A stretch of 48,601 bases of DNA from Gammaproteobacteria bacterium (GTDB lineage: Bacteria; Pseudomonadota; Gammaproteobacteria; Pseudomonadales; Pseudohongiellaceae), in the NCBI GenBank assembly GCA_026710425.1, contig JAPORB010000011.1, positions 1-48,601 of the forward strand. Direction: 5' to 3'. This document shows, piece after piece, positions 19,802 to 28,997 of the stretch (positions within the stretch are counted from its first letter, which is position 1; each line of letters opens with the position of its first letter). A program made the translations under genes and the position numbers. The notes under the pieces were generated by a model. The model saw only the letters and a list, made by a program, of their open reading frames with translations, was not told the DNA's origin and ran no database searches.

Positions 19802-21550
19802 ATGCCGAAGCGATTGTTTGTCCTTCTGATCACCAACTTTCTCGTGCTGGTGCCGTTGGCATCAAGCCTTGCCCAGAATAATTCCTCACAGCCACTGTTT
19901 GAATACAGTGCCATCAACCATCCCGTCATGGGTAACAGGGGCATGGTGGCCAGCCACAATGTGCTCTCCACCCAGATTGCGGTTGACATACTGGCGCGTG
20001 GCGGCAATGCCATTGATGCTGGGGCGGCACTGGGTTTTGCGCTGGCTGTTACCCTGCCGCGTGCCGGCAATATCGGTGGTGGTGGGTTCATGCTGGTGCA
20101 TGTGGCGGATCAGAATAAAACTATCGCCATTGATTTTAGGGAGACAGCTCCGGCTTCAGCCACAAGCGACATGTTTTTTGATGAAATGGGCAAGGTGGTG
20201 GCTGATGAAATCTACCGCTTTTCTCATCGATCCTCTGCGGTGCCTGGGTCGGTAGCGGGTCTGTCCCATATTGTTGAGCACTACGGAACCATGAGTCTGG
20301 CAGAGGTGCTTGAACCTGCCATTCGTCTGGCTCGGGATGGCATTGAAGTAACACATGATCTGGCGCAAGATTTGGCGCGCAGTCAACGCCTCAAAAACAA
20401 TCCAGCTGCTCTGCGCAAGTTTTATAAACCTGATGGCAGTAACTATGAGGCGGGAGAGATATTTAAGCAGCCTGATTTGGCCTGGACACTCTCAGAAATT
20501 GCTGAGCATGGGGCGGATGCGTTTTACCGCGGCAGTGTTGCCGAGAAAATCGTAGCTGACATGGAAGTGCACGATGGTCTAATTACTATGGAGGATCTGG
20601 CCAGCTATACGGTGGTGGAGCGGGAGCCGGTTAGAGGAACTTTTCGCGAGTTTGACATTGCCGCCATGCCTGCTCCTAGTTCTGGGGGCACCCATGTGAT
20701 CCAGATGTTGAATATTCTGGAGAATTTTTCACTGGCGGAGATGGGACCGGAAAGTGCTGATGCGTTGCATATCATGGCAGAGGCCATGAAGTTTTCTTAT
20801 GCGGATCGCAGCAGGTATCTGGGCGATCCTGATTTTGTTGAGGTCCCCACACAAACACTGGTTAGCAAGGAGTACGCCAAGGATATTGCTGCCAGGATAT
20901 CGCCTGATCGGGCACTGTCCTTCAACGAGGTGGCACCTGGCGATTTGACGATTTACGAAAGCGATGAGACTACTCACTATTCAGTGGTCGATAGTGAAGG
21001 CAATATGGTTGGCAACACCTATACCCTGATGTTTTCCTTTGGCTCCGGTGTGGTGATTGAGGGCACCGGGATTCTGATGAACAATAACATGGGAAACTTT
21101 ACCTTGGGTGCTGATATACCCGATGCCTTTGGTCTGATGGGTAGTGAAAACAATCTGATTCGGTCGGCGCGTCGTCCGGTCAGTTCCATGTCTCCGGTGC
21201 TGGTGTCTCAAAACGGTCAGCCGCTGCTTATGACAGGAAGTCCAGGTGGCTCAAAGATCATCAGTGCCAACATGCAGATGCTGTTGAATGTGCTGGAGTT
21301 TGGTATGAATATCGCCGATGCGGCAGTCGCACCCCGGGTTCACCATCAGTGGCGGCCCGACGTGCTGGAGATCGAAAGTGGTATCAGTCCAGACACAGTA
21401 CAACTGTTGATTGACAAGGGGCATAACATTAATTTCAGCCAGCGCAGTGCCGGTATGGGTAGTTTGCAAACGGTGATGTGGCAGAACGGGAAGTTTTATG
21501 GCTATTCTGATCCCCGTCGTCCTGGTGCGGGTGCTGTAGGGCTGGACTAA
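19802..21550 (+). CDS. ggt: Gamma-glutamyltransferase (glutathione hydrolase)
   Basis: The 582-residue precursor has a signal peptide (LFVLLITNFLVLVPLASSLAQ), the large-subunit motif ASHNVLSTQIAVDILARGGN and the cleavage site before Thr391 in TTHYSVVDSEGN. Thr391 becomes the nucleophile of the small subunit after autoprocessing. The C-terminal MTGSPGGSKI loop forms the oxyanion hole. The enzyme hydrolyses or transfers the gamma-glutamyl group of glutathione and related peptides in the periplasm. A CTGGAG site precedes the ATG. All key residues are present. Confidence 0.95.
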   Translation: MPKRLFVLLITNFLVLVPLASSLAQNNSSQPLFEYSAINHPVMGNRGMVASHNVLSTQIAVDILARGGNAIDAGAALGFALAVTLPRAGNIGGGGFMLVHVADQNKTIAIDFRETAPASATSDMFFDEMGKVVADEIYRFSHRSSAVPGSVAGLSHIVEHYGTMSLAEVLEPAIRLARDGIEVTHDLAQDLARSQRLKNNPAALRKFYKPDGSNYEAGEIFKQPDLAWTLSEIAEHGADAFYRGSVAEKIVADMEVHDGLITMEDLASYTVVEREPVRGTFREFDIAAMPAPSSGGTHVIQMLNILENFSLAEMGPESADALHIMAEAMKFSYADRSRYLGDPDFVEVPTQTLVSKEYAKDIAARISPDRALSFNEVAPGDLTIYESDETTHYSVVDSEGNMVGNTYTLMFSFGSGVVIEGTGILMNNNMGNFTLGADIPDAFGLMGSENNLIRSARRPVSSMSPVLVSQNGQPLLMTGSPGGSKIISANMQMLLNVLEFGMNIADAAVAPRVHHQWRPDVLEIESGISPDTVQLLIDKGHNINFSQRSAGMGSLQTVMWQNGKFYGYSDPRRPGAGAVGLD

Positions 21551-21603
21551 GAGGGGTCCTTATGTAGTTAATATTCCCTGATCTGCTTTGTGAGGTGATT
21601 TCA

Positions 21604-22074
21604 ATGAAAATATTAAGATATGGTGCGGCCACACTGGGATTGCTTATAGTAGTGTTGGTATATCTTGCGCCAATTGGCCCACTGCCTGGTTTCTTTATTG
21701 GTGGTGTAGCCACGGAGGTACCTGCTGTATGGGAAGATACCAACGATCTGCATGAAGTAAAGTTGCGTGTTGATGGCATATTTCCCCGTGTGGTCACCAT
21801 TTGGATGGTGCAACTGGACAACCAACTTTATGTCATTGGTGGTGCCGAAAACACCTGGGTTTCCATGCTGGATGAAGGTGGGCCGGTGAAATTACGCATA
21901 ACTGACGCCACTTATGATCTGTTTGCTACCCGTATTTCTGAAGAACAAATCCAAGTTGCCAGAGCCTACCATGAAAAGTACCGTGAAGATTATCCTGACA
22001 TTATCGAGGGCATGGGGTCGCCTGACGAAATGCTTGCTGGAATTATTGTCTATCGCCTGGCCAGGGAGGCATAA
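21604..22074 (+). CDS. Membrane-anchored protein of unknown function
   Basis: The 156-residue product begins MKILRYGAATLGLLIVVLVY, a single N-terminal membrane anchor, followed by a soluble domain with alternating strands (LHEVKLRVDGIFPRVVTIWM, NQLYVIGGAENTWVSML) and a charged helical end. The strand pattern recalls split-barrel flavin-binding proteins, but this is only an impression. GAGG six to nine bases ahead supports the ATG at 21604 rather than the GTG at 21595. It follows ggt by 53 bases. Confidence 0.7.
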   Translation: MKILRYGAATLGLLIVVLVYLAPIGPLPGFFIGGVATEVPAVWEDTNDLHEVKLRVDGIFPRVVTIWMVQLDNQLYVIGGAENTWVSMLDEGGPVKLRITDATYDLFATRISEEQIQVARAYHEKYREDYPDIIEGMGSPDEMLAGIIVYRLAREA

Positions 22075-22262
22075 AGTTAGAACTGAAGTCTGAGCTACTG
22101 TTTAGGCTGCTTTTGCCAGCTTTCTATAGACTCAAATTGATTTACTTAAAAGGTTATTAATAATATTAGTATCCTAGATGGTTGGGGCTTTCACTAAGTT
22201 CTGTCAATGACATTCGTTCCTTTTCTATTATACTTTACACTTTGCTGAACAGGGTAAAACCG

Positions 22263-22925
22263 ATGCTGAAAACGGAGCTAACAGAGTTTGTTCGGGAATC
22301 ACTGAAGGCTGGTGCTTCAAGGGAAGAAACACGACAAGCACTGCTTGATGCTGGCTGGCCCCGCACCCAGATTGATGCGGTATTGAATCTTTATGCAGAG
22401 TCCAGTTTTCGGATACCGGTGCCCAACCCCAAACCGCAACGAACATCCAGAGATACATTTGTCTACCTTGTTTTGTTCGGTACCTTGTATCTGAGTGTTT
22501 ATAATCTTGGTAGTCTGATTTTTGACTACCTGAATATATTATTTCCCGCTGACAATGATGCAGTGGCAACATTAGCAGGCCCGGGGCCTGGTTACCCAGG
22601 CACTGAATCCTCCATTCGGTTTTCCATTGCTTCTCTAGTTATTGCCTTCCCGGTCTTTCTGTATGTGTCGCGATATATAATGCGGCTGGTTGAAGCGGAT
22701 CCGGTGCATCGGCTTTCAACTGCGCGCAAATGGCTTACCTATCTGACTCTCGCGATTGCTGCTTTTACCCTCATCGGTGATCTTATCTCTGTGCTGTATG
22801 GATTTTTGTCTGGTGAAATCACTGTCCGGTTTCTGTTGAAGACTTTCACCATATTCTGTCTGGCTGGATCGGTGTACTGGTATTACAGCACGCTCATGAA
22901 AATGGATGACAAGGTCAGCTCGTAA
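22263..22925 (+). CDS. DUF5671 membrane protein
   Basis: This 220-residue protein has an N-terminal helical motif (LTEFVRESLKAGASREETRQ, then LLDAGWPRTQIDAVL) and a DUF5671 domain with four or so membrane helices starting at TFVYLVLFGTLYLSVYNLGS. Function of the family is unknown. The frame is open from 22182, but the ATG at 22263 starts the conserved N-terminus. Its TAA overlaps the ATG of the next gene (TAATG), so the two are co-translated. Confidence 0.85.
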   Translation: MLKTELTEFVRESLKAGASREETRQALLDAGWPRTQIDAVLNLYAESSFRIPVPNPKPQRTSRDTFVYLVLFGTLYLSVYNLGSLIFDYLNILFPADNDAVATLAGPGPGYPGTESSIRFSIASLVIAFPVFLYVSRYIMRLVEADPVHRLSTARKWLTYLTLAIAAFTLIGDLISVLYGFLSGEITVRFLLKTFTIFCLAGSVYWYYSTLMKMDDKVSS

Positions 22926-23323
22926 TGAAACCCCTCACGATGCTGGCTTGCGGTACTGTCGGTTTGGTCGTCGTAATTGGGTTGTATATAAATGGGTCAC
23001 CAGCGAGCCAACGCAGTGAGCAACTGGATGCGTTGAGGGTCAATCAATTACAAGGATTGTCTCAAAACATTGAGGATTACTGGCAAAGGACCGGTCAACT
23101 GCCTGCCAGACTGGAGGAGCTAATTGATGGCCTGCATGTGTCAATGGTTCCACTTGATCCCGTCAGTGCAACCGAATATGGATATGAGATCAAGGGTGAA
23201 AACGGTTTCAGCCTGTGTGCTGACTTTGTCGTTGCTTCTGCTACCTCTGTACCCTCCGGATTCTGGGAGCATGGGGCAGGTCACCAGTGTTTCAATTTCC
23301 AGTTCCAGCCGACATCTCGGTGA
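22925..23323 (+). CDS. Small exported partner of the DUF5671 protein
   Basis: The 132-residue product has a hydrophobic N-terminus (LACGTVGLVVVIGLYINGSP) and a soluble domain with LRVNQLQGLSQNIEDYWQRT, LPARLEEL and PLDPVSATEYGYEIKG, a layout recalling minor pilin-like proteins. From general knowledge, DUF5671 genes are often followed by such a protein. Two cysteines in the soluble part could form a disulfide in the periplasm. The start overlaps the preceding stop codon. Function is unknown. Confidence 0.82.
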   Translation: MKPLTMLACGTVGLVVVIGLYINGSPASQRSEQLDALRVNQLQGLSQNIEDYWQRTGQLPARLEELIDGLHVSMVPLDPVSATEYGYEIKGENGFSLCADFVVASATSVPSGFWEHGAGHQCFNFQFQPTSR

Positions 23324-23826
23324 GTCAGATCTAACTTGACTCGGTTGAGAGGTGAAATGATATTGATCCTTCGTGTTGGTTTCTCTTGCTGTTATGGGTC
23401 TGCTCCAGATTATGTGGTAATGAGCACTATTTGTAATCGCTGAGGTTTGGACTAGAACTTGTCTAAGGTTTCCGCCGGAATATTTATCTGGCTACGCAAA
23501 TTACAATCCAAGTCTGACCAGCATGAACGCCTGTTATTAGTACCGGGATGAAATTCCAATTGTCATGAATAGGCTGACCATCGATATTAGCGCATTCAGT
23601 GAGCCAACAAGGATCGATGATCTGATTATTTTAACTGGTTCAGTACCCGACATTCGAAATAAAATGGCTGCTGCCCACTAATCGAAAGAACAATCATAAT
23701 AATGTATGGGACTATTACAAGGCTTTAGCTGCTGCGGTTAACCGATGGTCTCCGGTCTCGCTTTGAGACTGATAGTTGACTGGATTACTTCCTTTTTCCA
23801 ATATCCAATCACAACTGGGGAAAGAA
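23324..23826. other. Gene-poor stretch after the DUF5671 pair
   Basis: No recognised gene lies here. A 38-codon frame at 23565-23681 (MNRLTIDISAFSEPTRIDDL) has no good ribosome binding site or homology that I recognise and may be a remnant. No strong hairpin-plus-T terminator was seen for either flanking gene. Confidence 0.5.
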
Positions 23827-24777
23827 TCAACTGCATCCGCTTGAATCTAGTTCCCGCCCAAGATAACCAGCAAGCTCCAACATACCGAATTTGCCAGCGG
23901 CAGCCTCGGCTTCTGGGTTGTAGTTGGTGTTGGTATTAACATCGTAGACGTAGGTATTGCCATTAACATCAGTTATAGTCTCAATGCCTGCAATCAGCAC
24001 TTCGTTGGCTGCCAGAAAAGCCTCGAATCGGTCGATGAAATCTGGTCGATAATCAGGCAAGATTTCAAACATGGTCCTCGGACTACCACCCTCACCATTA
24101 TCTGAAGGATTATCGTTTGAGATGCCACAGTTATCGGCAGGGCAAAGTTCAAATCCCTGGGAAGTATCGACTTTAACGCTATAGAAGTATTTGCCTCCGA
24201 TAAACTCATGCCGGATGATGTGGGGAGTAGGCGAGTCAATATATTGTTGAATCAAGGTGATTCCATCTATGGGCTCCATAAACTTCGGTCCTTTGACATA
24301 TTTCTGTAAAGCCTCAATGGAGTGGAATAATTGCACACCGAGTCCTTTACCGGCGCGATTGTGCTTTATGATGAAACTTTCCCGATCAAGTTGTTTTGCC
24401 GCCCCCATAATCTGATGTTTGCCGACAGCCACTATGGTTTCAGGAATGGGTATGTCGGCCAGTTTCAGAGCCATGTACTGGTTTACCTTGCTGACTTCCA
24501 GCCGGAGAGCACGTTTGCCATTGATGACTTTTTTGCCATTTTGCTCCAGCCAGGCCAGCGCGGCCTCGGCATATTCAGGTGCAAATCGATGATCCCTGGT
24601 GTGTGAGGAGGCACTGATTCTGCTAAAGTAAACACCCGGGAATGGGTCATGATTCAGTGCCAGACATCCATCCTGTAAATCCCATAATTGGTACGGAAGC
24701 TCCAGTTGTTCCAGTCGTTCCTTCAATGGTGTAATCCATTCTTGGTTATCGTGCATAACAATTATTTTTGACTGCAT
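23827..24777 (-). CDS. RimK-like ATP-grasp ligase
   Basis: The 316-residue protein has the ATP-grasp layout of the RimK family: an N-terminal pre-ATP domain, then ESFIIKHNRAGKGLGVQLF (about 152-171) as nucleotide-binding loop, and GNTYVYDVNTNTNYNPEAEA near 280-300 with metal-binding Asp/Asn residues. RimK-like enzymes join an amino acid to a carboxylate with ATP. Members include ribosomal S6 glutamylase, peptide ligases and lysine-biosynthesis LysX. The N-terminus (MQSKIIVMHDNQEWITPLKE) does not match classical RimK, so substrate is open. AAGGAAAG precedes the ATG. It stands alone. Confidence 0.82.
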   Translation of the reverse strand: MQSKIIVMHDNQEWITPLKERLEQLELPYQLWDLQDGCLALNHDPFPGVYFSRISASSHTRDHRFAPEYAEAALAWLEQNGKKVINGKRALRLEVSKVNQYMALKLADIPIPETIVAVGKHQIMGAAKQLDRESFIIKHNRAGKGLGVQLFHSIEALQKYVKGPKFMEPIDGITLIQQYIDSPTPHIIRHEFIGGKYFYSVKVDTSQGFELCPADNCGISNDNPSDNGEGGSPRTMFEILPDYRPDFIDRFEAFLAANEVLIAGIETITDVNGNTYVYDVNTNTNYNPEAEAAAGKFGMLELAGYLGRELDSSGCS

Positions 24778-24888
24778 GGACTTTCCTTAGTGGCAGTTTG
24801 ATCAGAAAAATGCGTCTGGATATAAATACAATGATATATCAGCGGAATTGATTTCGCTATTGGCTTGAAGTACAAAATTGAATCGGAA

Positions 24889-25029
24889 ATGAACGCTACC
24901 TTGGATCGTGTATTCTCACAGCTTGGTACACCCTGTTATGGTGATCAATGGGCTGACAATGAGATGCTTAGCGATAAAGAACAAGTGGTGGAATGGCTGT
25001 CTGGAGTGCAACATTCCCATATTCATTGA
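24889..25029 (+). CDS. Possible small protein of 46 residues
   Basis: An ATG at 24889 opens a 46-codon frame (MNATLDRVFSQLGTPCYGDQ, ending GVQHSHIH) in the gap between two genes. The predicted protein is acidic with a single cysteine. The ribosome binding site is weak (CGGAA) and no homolog is recognised. Amino-acid composition looks protein-like rather than random, but this is weak evidence. Confidence 0.3.
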   Translation: MNATLDRVFSQLGTPCYGDQWADNEMLSDKEQVVEWLSGVQHSHIH

Positions 25030-25116
25030 TCAACTATTGTCATATATCTGTAATATAAATTAGAGGTTGGTCATAGATCGGGGGACAAAAAATCCACTTC
25101 GAGAACAGGGGGAAAT

Positions 25117-26565
25117 ATGAACATTGTAATGGCAGTAAATAAAGTAGGGGTGAATTGTTTAATTTTCGGTTTGTTATGGCTGATACGAGTATCGGCTACT
25201 TTTGGGAATACCGTTGATGATCCGGAAGTACAGGCTCAGGTCACTCTATTCAATGCCTGGATTGAAGGTCAAATTGAGTATCGGGAGTTACCGGGTATTG
25301 TGGTCGGGGTTGTTGCTGGTGACGATCTGGTCTGGACCCGCGCATATGGATACGCAAATATGGAGTCGAAACGATCTATGGAACTGAATACACGATTTCG
25401 CATGGCATCCCACAGCAAATTATTTACGGCCACAGCCATCATGCAGCTGCGGGAGGAAAACAGGCTTCGACTGGATGATCCTGTAACCGATTATCTGCCC
25501 TGGTTTGCCTATCAGTCGGCTGAAGAAGACGCAGCATCGATCACCATTGAGCATCTGTTGACCCACAGTTCTGGATTGCCTAGAGAATTCAGTTCACACT
25601 GGAGTGATTTTGATTTCCCTTCCGCGATCAAAATCCGGGAACTCATGCCGGAACGTCAGGCAGCTTTTGCCCCGGATGTGCGCTGGAAATACTCCAACCT
25701 GGCTTACACGATTGCTGGTATGATTGTTGAGGAAGTAAGCGGGTTGTCTTGGGCAGAATATCTTGAGGCCAATATCTTTAGACCGCTTGGTATGCAGGAT
25801 TCTTCCGTTGATGAGCCTGACCCTCTACTGGCTGTTGGATATGGAATCCGTCGACCGGACAGCTCCAGAGAAGTTTTTCCTTTTGTTGATGCAAGGGGTA
25901 TGGCTGCTGCCACCGGACTCACCTCAACCGTTGAGGACATGGCAAAGTTTGTCTCGGCACAGTTCCGACAGGGTCAACGCGGAGAAAATCGGTTGCTGAG
26001 TACAGCCTCTTTGCGGGAGATGCATCGAGTGCGCATGTTGGAGTCCACCTGGACCAGTGGCCAAGGTATTGGGTTCAACGTGCAAAGGCGGGAGGGTAAA
26101 TTGTTCGTGGGCCATGGCGGAGGTTATCCCGGCTATACCACCAACACAACGATACAGCTTGATTCAAAAATCGGTGTTATTGTTCTGACCAATACCAATG
26201 ACTCTGGACCAGCTAGAATCGCTCGGGAATTGATGGATACAGTCGGACAGGCAGTAGCTGCTGCCTTGAAGCCTGAAGAGGAGCAATCAGAATGGGATCC
26301 AGCTTGGGAACGGTTTGCCGGTCGTTACACTAGTCGGAATGGTGAATCAGAAGTCTTGGTCATGGACAATAGACTGGTGCGTATAAACCCGTGGTCAACC
26401 AGTTTGGGAGAACCGCTGCAGCTTGTGCCAATTGGAAACGATCAATTTCGCTATGAATGGTCAACTGGTGGTGGACCAGTAGGAGAGGTAATTCGTTTTG
26501 AGGAAATTGATGGAGAGGTTACTCGCATGTACACCGGTGATTCCTATAGCAAAAGAATTCGTTGA
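25117..26565 (+). CDS. Exported serine hydrolase, class C beta-lactamase family
   Basis: The 482-residue precursor has an N-terminal signal segment (VNCLIFGLLWLIRVSATFG) and a beta-lactamase/penicillin-binding fold: Ser98-x-x-Lys101 in SHSK, Tyr192-Ser-Asn in KYSN, and VGHGGGYPGYTT as the third motif. A C-terminal lipocalin-like domain (about 405-482) follows. Family members include esterases, D-amino-peptidases and peptidoglycan or peptide hydrolases; few act on antibiotics. GGGGG precedes the ATG. A second hydrolase of the same superfamily follows on the same strand. Confidence 0.88.
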   Translation: MNIVMAVNKVGVNCLIFGLLWLIRVSATFGNTVDDPEVQAQVTLFNAWIEGQIEYRELPGIVVGVVAGDDLVWTRAYGYANMESKRSMELNTRFRMASHSKLFTATAIMQLREENRLRLDDPVTDYLPWFAYQSAEEDAASITIEHLLTHSSGLPREFSSHWSDFDFPSAIKIRELMPERQAAFAPDVRWKYSNLAYTIAGMIVEEVSGLSWAEYLEANIFRPLGMQDSSVDEPDPLLAVGYGIRRPDSSREVFPFVDARGMAAATGLTSTVEDMAKFVSAQFRQGQRGENRLLSTASLREMHRVRMLESTWTSGQGIGFNVQRREGKLFVGHGGGYPGYTTNTTIQLDSKIGVIVLTNTNDSGPARIARELMDTVGQAVAAALKPEEEQSEWDPAWERFAGRYTSRNGESEVLVMDNRLVRINPWSTSLGEPLQLVPIGNDQFRYEWSTGGGPVGEVIRFEEIDGEVTRMYTGDSYSKRIR

Positions 26566-26677
26566 GAAGTGAAAGTAGTCATGTTTCTATTTATTCAGTC
26601 AGATATCCGTTATCGAAACACACAGAATTACATAACTGAATCAAACTGCTTGTAACCAATCAACCTGGAGTATTGTC

Positions 26678-28183
26678 ATGGTAAAAATTAATCGTACGAT
26701 TCGCAGATTATTGCTTGCTCTTGGGCTCGCTTTGGCATCAAGTGTTATTGCGCAGGTACCGGACAGTGATGGAACTCCTGAGAGTCTCAATACTCGAGCC
26801 GATTTTTTCCGTCTTGATAAAACTTATATACCTCCTCCTGGGGAGGCACTGCATCATCACACGGCAGGCTTCGCCAAAATACTTTGCTCTGCCGTGTTCA
26901 TTACTGGTCTGGATGCAGCTGATGCCACTGCGAATATGGGCGGATTTATTTCACCATTTGATCAGCGTCGCTATGTAACTGATATTCGTATAGATCGAGT
27001 ACGGGAAGAAGTCTCACTGGTCTTGCCCGATGGTGTGGTCAGATCCGCCCGGCGTTACGATAGTCAGGGCTGCATAGCCCATCCACTAGGTGAAACTGCC
27101 ATAAACTTCAACTCGTCGGTAGTCGAAACTCAATTGCCACTAGCACATTCTGCCATATGGCCTATGGGGGATGTAGTGCCGGACGAGCCTTGGCCCGGCG
27201 GACTTGATGTGGAGAAAGTACAGCGTGCGCTGGATACAGGTTTTGGACCTGATGAGGCCCAAACTCTCGGACTTGTGGTCACTTGGAAGGGACGGTTACT
27301 GGGCGAGCGTTACGGCAGCAAAGTAGATATCCATACGCCGCTGGAAAGCTGGTCAATGACCAAGAGCCTCACCGGTACTTTGATGGGGGTGCTGATTAAG
27401 CAGGGGGAGTACCAGCTTTGGCAGAAGGCACCGATTCCAGAATGGCAGGTGGACCCTAACGATCCACGCCAGGCTATTCGAATTGGCGATATTATGCGTA
27501 TGTCCAGCGGCATCATGATCAATGCACCTTCTGATCCTGATTATGATACAAGTACTTATGCAGATCATTTTTATCTTTACACTGGTGGGGTCAATCAGTA
27601 CCACTATGCGGCGACCCGGCCCGCAGAATATCCACCCAACACTGTCGGACGGTATCGCAATACAGATCCGGTGTTGACCAGTTATTTAATTCGACTCGCT
27701 GTTGAAGGTCGGGGAGAGGACTATCACAGCTTTCCCCAGCGTGCATTGTTTGACAAGCTAGGGATTCGCAATGGTCTGATCGAAACCGACCCTTACGGCA
27801 ATTTTCTTGGGCAAGGTTTAGCTTTTATGTCCGCTCGAGACTGGGCCAGGCTGGGTAATCTCTACTTGCAGGATGGTCTTTGGAATGGTGAGAGAATTTT
27901 GCCCGAAGGCTATGTAAAGTATGCCAGTACCACAGCACCGGCTTGGGAGAGTGATGGTCGGCCTGTGTATGGAGGAGCATTCTTTTGGGTGGATAATGAA
28001 GTTGGTGACGATGGTATGCCAAAGATGTTTTCAATGCGCGGTGCGGGGGGACAATCGACTACTATCATTCCCAGTCACGAGATGGTGATAGTTCGTATCG
28101 GCAAGTACACAGGTGCCTCTGCGGGAAGTCAAGCACTGACCGAAATGATTCCGATGCTTCTGAAAGCTGTGCCGCAAAAATAG
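26678..28183 (+). CDS. Second exported beta-lactamase-family serine hydrolase
   Basis: The 501-residue product has a signal peptide (LLLALGLALASSVIAQ) and, after a 150-residue N-terminal region with its own conserved look, a beta-lactamase-related domain with Ser226-x-x-Lys229 in SMTK and YRN further on. It resembles 6-aminohexanoate-dimer hydrolase-like enzymes (NylB group), which cleave amide or ester bonds of small compounds. It differs from the upstream hydrolase in length and arrangement, so the two are not recent duplicates. GGAG supports the ATG. Confidence 0.85.
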   Translation: MVKINRTIRRLLLALGLALASSVIAQVPDSDGTPESLNTRADFFRLDKTYIPPPGEALHHHTAGFAKILCSAVFITGLDAADATANMGGFISPFDQRRYVTDIRIDRVREEVSLVLPDGVVRSARRYDSQGCIAHPLGETAINFNSSVVETQLPLAHSAIWPMGDVVPDEPWPGGLDVEKVQRALDTGFGPDEAQTLGLVVTWKGRLLGERYGSKVDIHTPLESWSMTKSLTGTLMGVLIKQGEYQLWQKAPIPEWQVDPNDPRQAIRIGDIMRMSSGIMINAPSDPDYDTSTYADHFYLYTGGVNQYHYAATRPAEYPPNTVGRYRNTDPVLTSYLIRLAVEGRGEDYHSFPQRALFDKLGIRNGLIETDPYGNFLGQGLAFMSARDWARLGNLYLQDGLWNGERILPEGYVKYASTTAPAWESDGRPVYGGAFFWVDNEVGDDGMPKMFSMRGAGGQSTTIIPSHEMVIVRIGKYTGASAGSQALTEMIPMLLKAVPQK

Positions 28184-28258
28184 CGAGCAAATATCGCTTG
28201 ATTGTATAATTTTTGGTAGTCCTCTCCTCATCAGGATCGGTATCGGCATGAACTTTTC

Positions 28259-28603
28259 CTACCTCGGGGTCACTTGAGTCTCATTGTGGCGATAGGACAG
28301 CACCTCGCTCGGTTTGTCTGATTTGCGGCTGGATTTCATGCCTTTGCCCTTAGAGCCCTTTTGGTCCTTTGCCATTGGGGTAGTAATTTCCATATCAGTC
28401 ACATCTATCCTATAGATCCTGCCGCCACGTCCCTTTCCACGACCTAGTATTACATCCTCGATTAGTGCTTCCCGCGCTGCTTCATAGGCATCCTCGGTAA
28501 TGTTAGTATTATGGTTGCACAATCTTGTCATCATCGCACCATTACTAATTGATGAGCCATCTTCCGGCATGAGCGACATTATGAGATTTGAAATTTTTGA
28601 CAT
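28259..28603 (-). CDS. Small winged-helix-like protein
   Basis: The product is 114 residues from the ATG at 28603, or 126 from a TTG at 28639. Its middle (ITEDAYEAAREALIEDVILG, then RGKGRGGRIYRID) resembles the winged-helix segment at the end of some HsdM-type DNA methyltransferases, where GRGRGG forms the wing. The C-terminal 45 residues are lysine-rich and disordered. It may be a DNA-binding protein or a relic of a restriction gene; similarity is remembered, not computed. Confidence 0.5.
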   Translation of the reverse strand: MSKISNLIMSLMPEDGSSISNGAMMTRLCNHNTNITEDAYEAAREALIEDVILGRGKGRGGRIYRIDVTDMEITTPMAKDQKGSKGKGMKSSRKSDKPSEVLSYRHNETQVTPR

Positions 28604-28639
28604 CTTGGAATGGCTCTTTGAACCTGGTTGAGGTTGCAA

Positions 28640-28997
28640 AGTACTGGCATCAGAAAGTCGTAAAACCTTCTGCTCAGCCCCAGATATTCTAATGTTAGCA
28701 TGTTTTCGATGTTTTTATTGCGAGTAGCAAGGCAAAAGAAATATCAAAAAAATGATGTTGACTCTCCGCCGATTTTAGAAAGTTTAATTTTGGCACGTTT
28801 TCTGCATTGATTTCCTTGTCTCGTCAGTAGCCGGGTGCCATAACTCACATATTACTATGCGCCGAACTTCCAGTTCCTGAACTGGCAACCAGTACTTGAC
28901 GTATGAAATGGCTTAGACCCATCTTAGATCTTCAGCATACCATCCTGGGAACAATCAAAAACTAACCGCCGCCAATCCAAAGAAGGAGCGAATAATC
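28640..28997. other. Intergenic region upstream of the TonB-dependent receptor
   Basis: No gene is seen. The region holds an inverted repeat at 28870-28885 and the ribosome binding site AAGGAGCG just before the receptor gene. TTGACG at 28896 has no well-spaced -10 partner. Confidence 0.6.
28870..28885. promoter_or_regulatory. Inverted repeat, candidate operator of the receptor gene
   Basis: CCAGTTCCTGAACTGG has perfect 7-base arms with a 2-base spacer, 112 bases before the receptor start codon. The symmetry suits a dimeric regulator. It is not a Fur box by sequence. The regulator is unknown. Confidence 0.3.
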
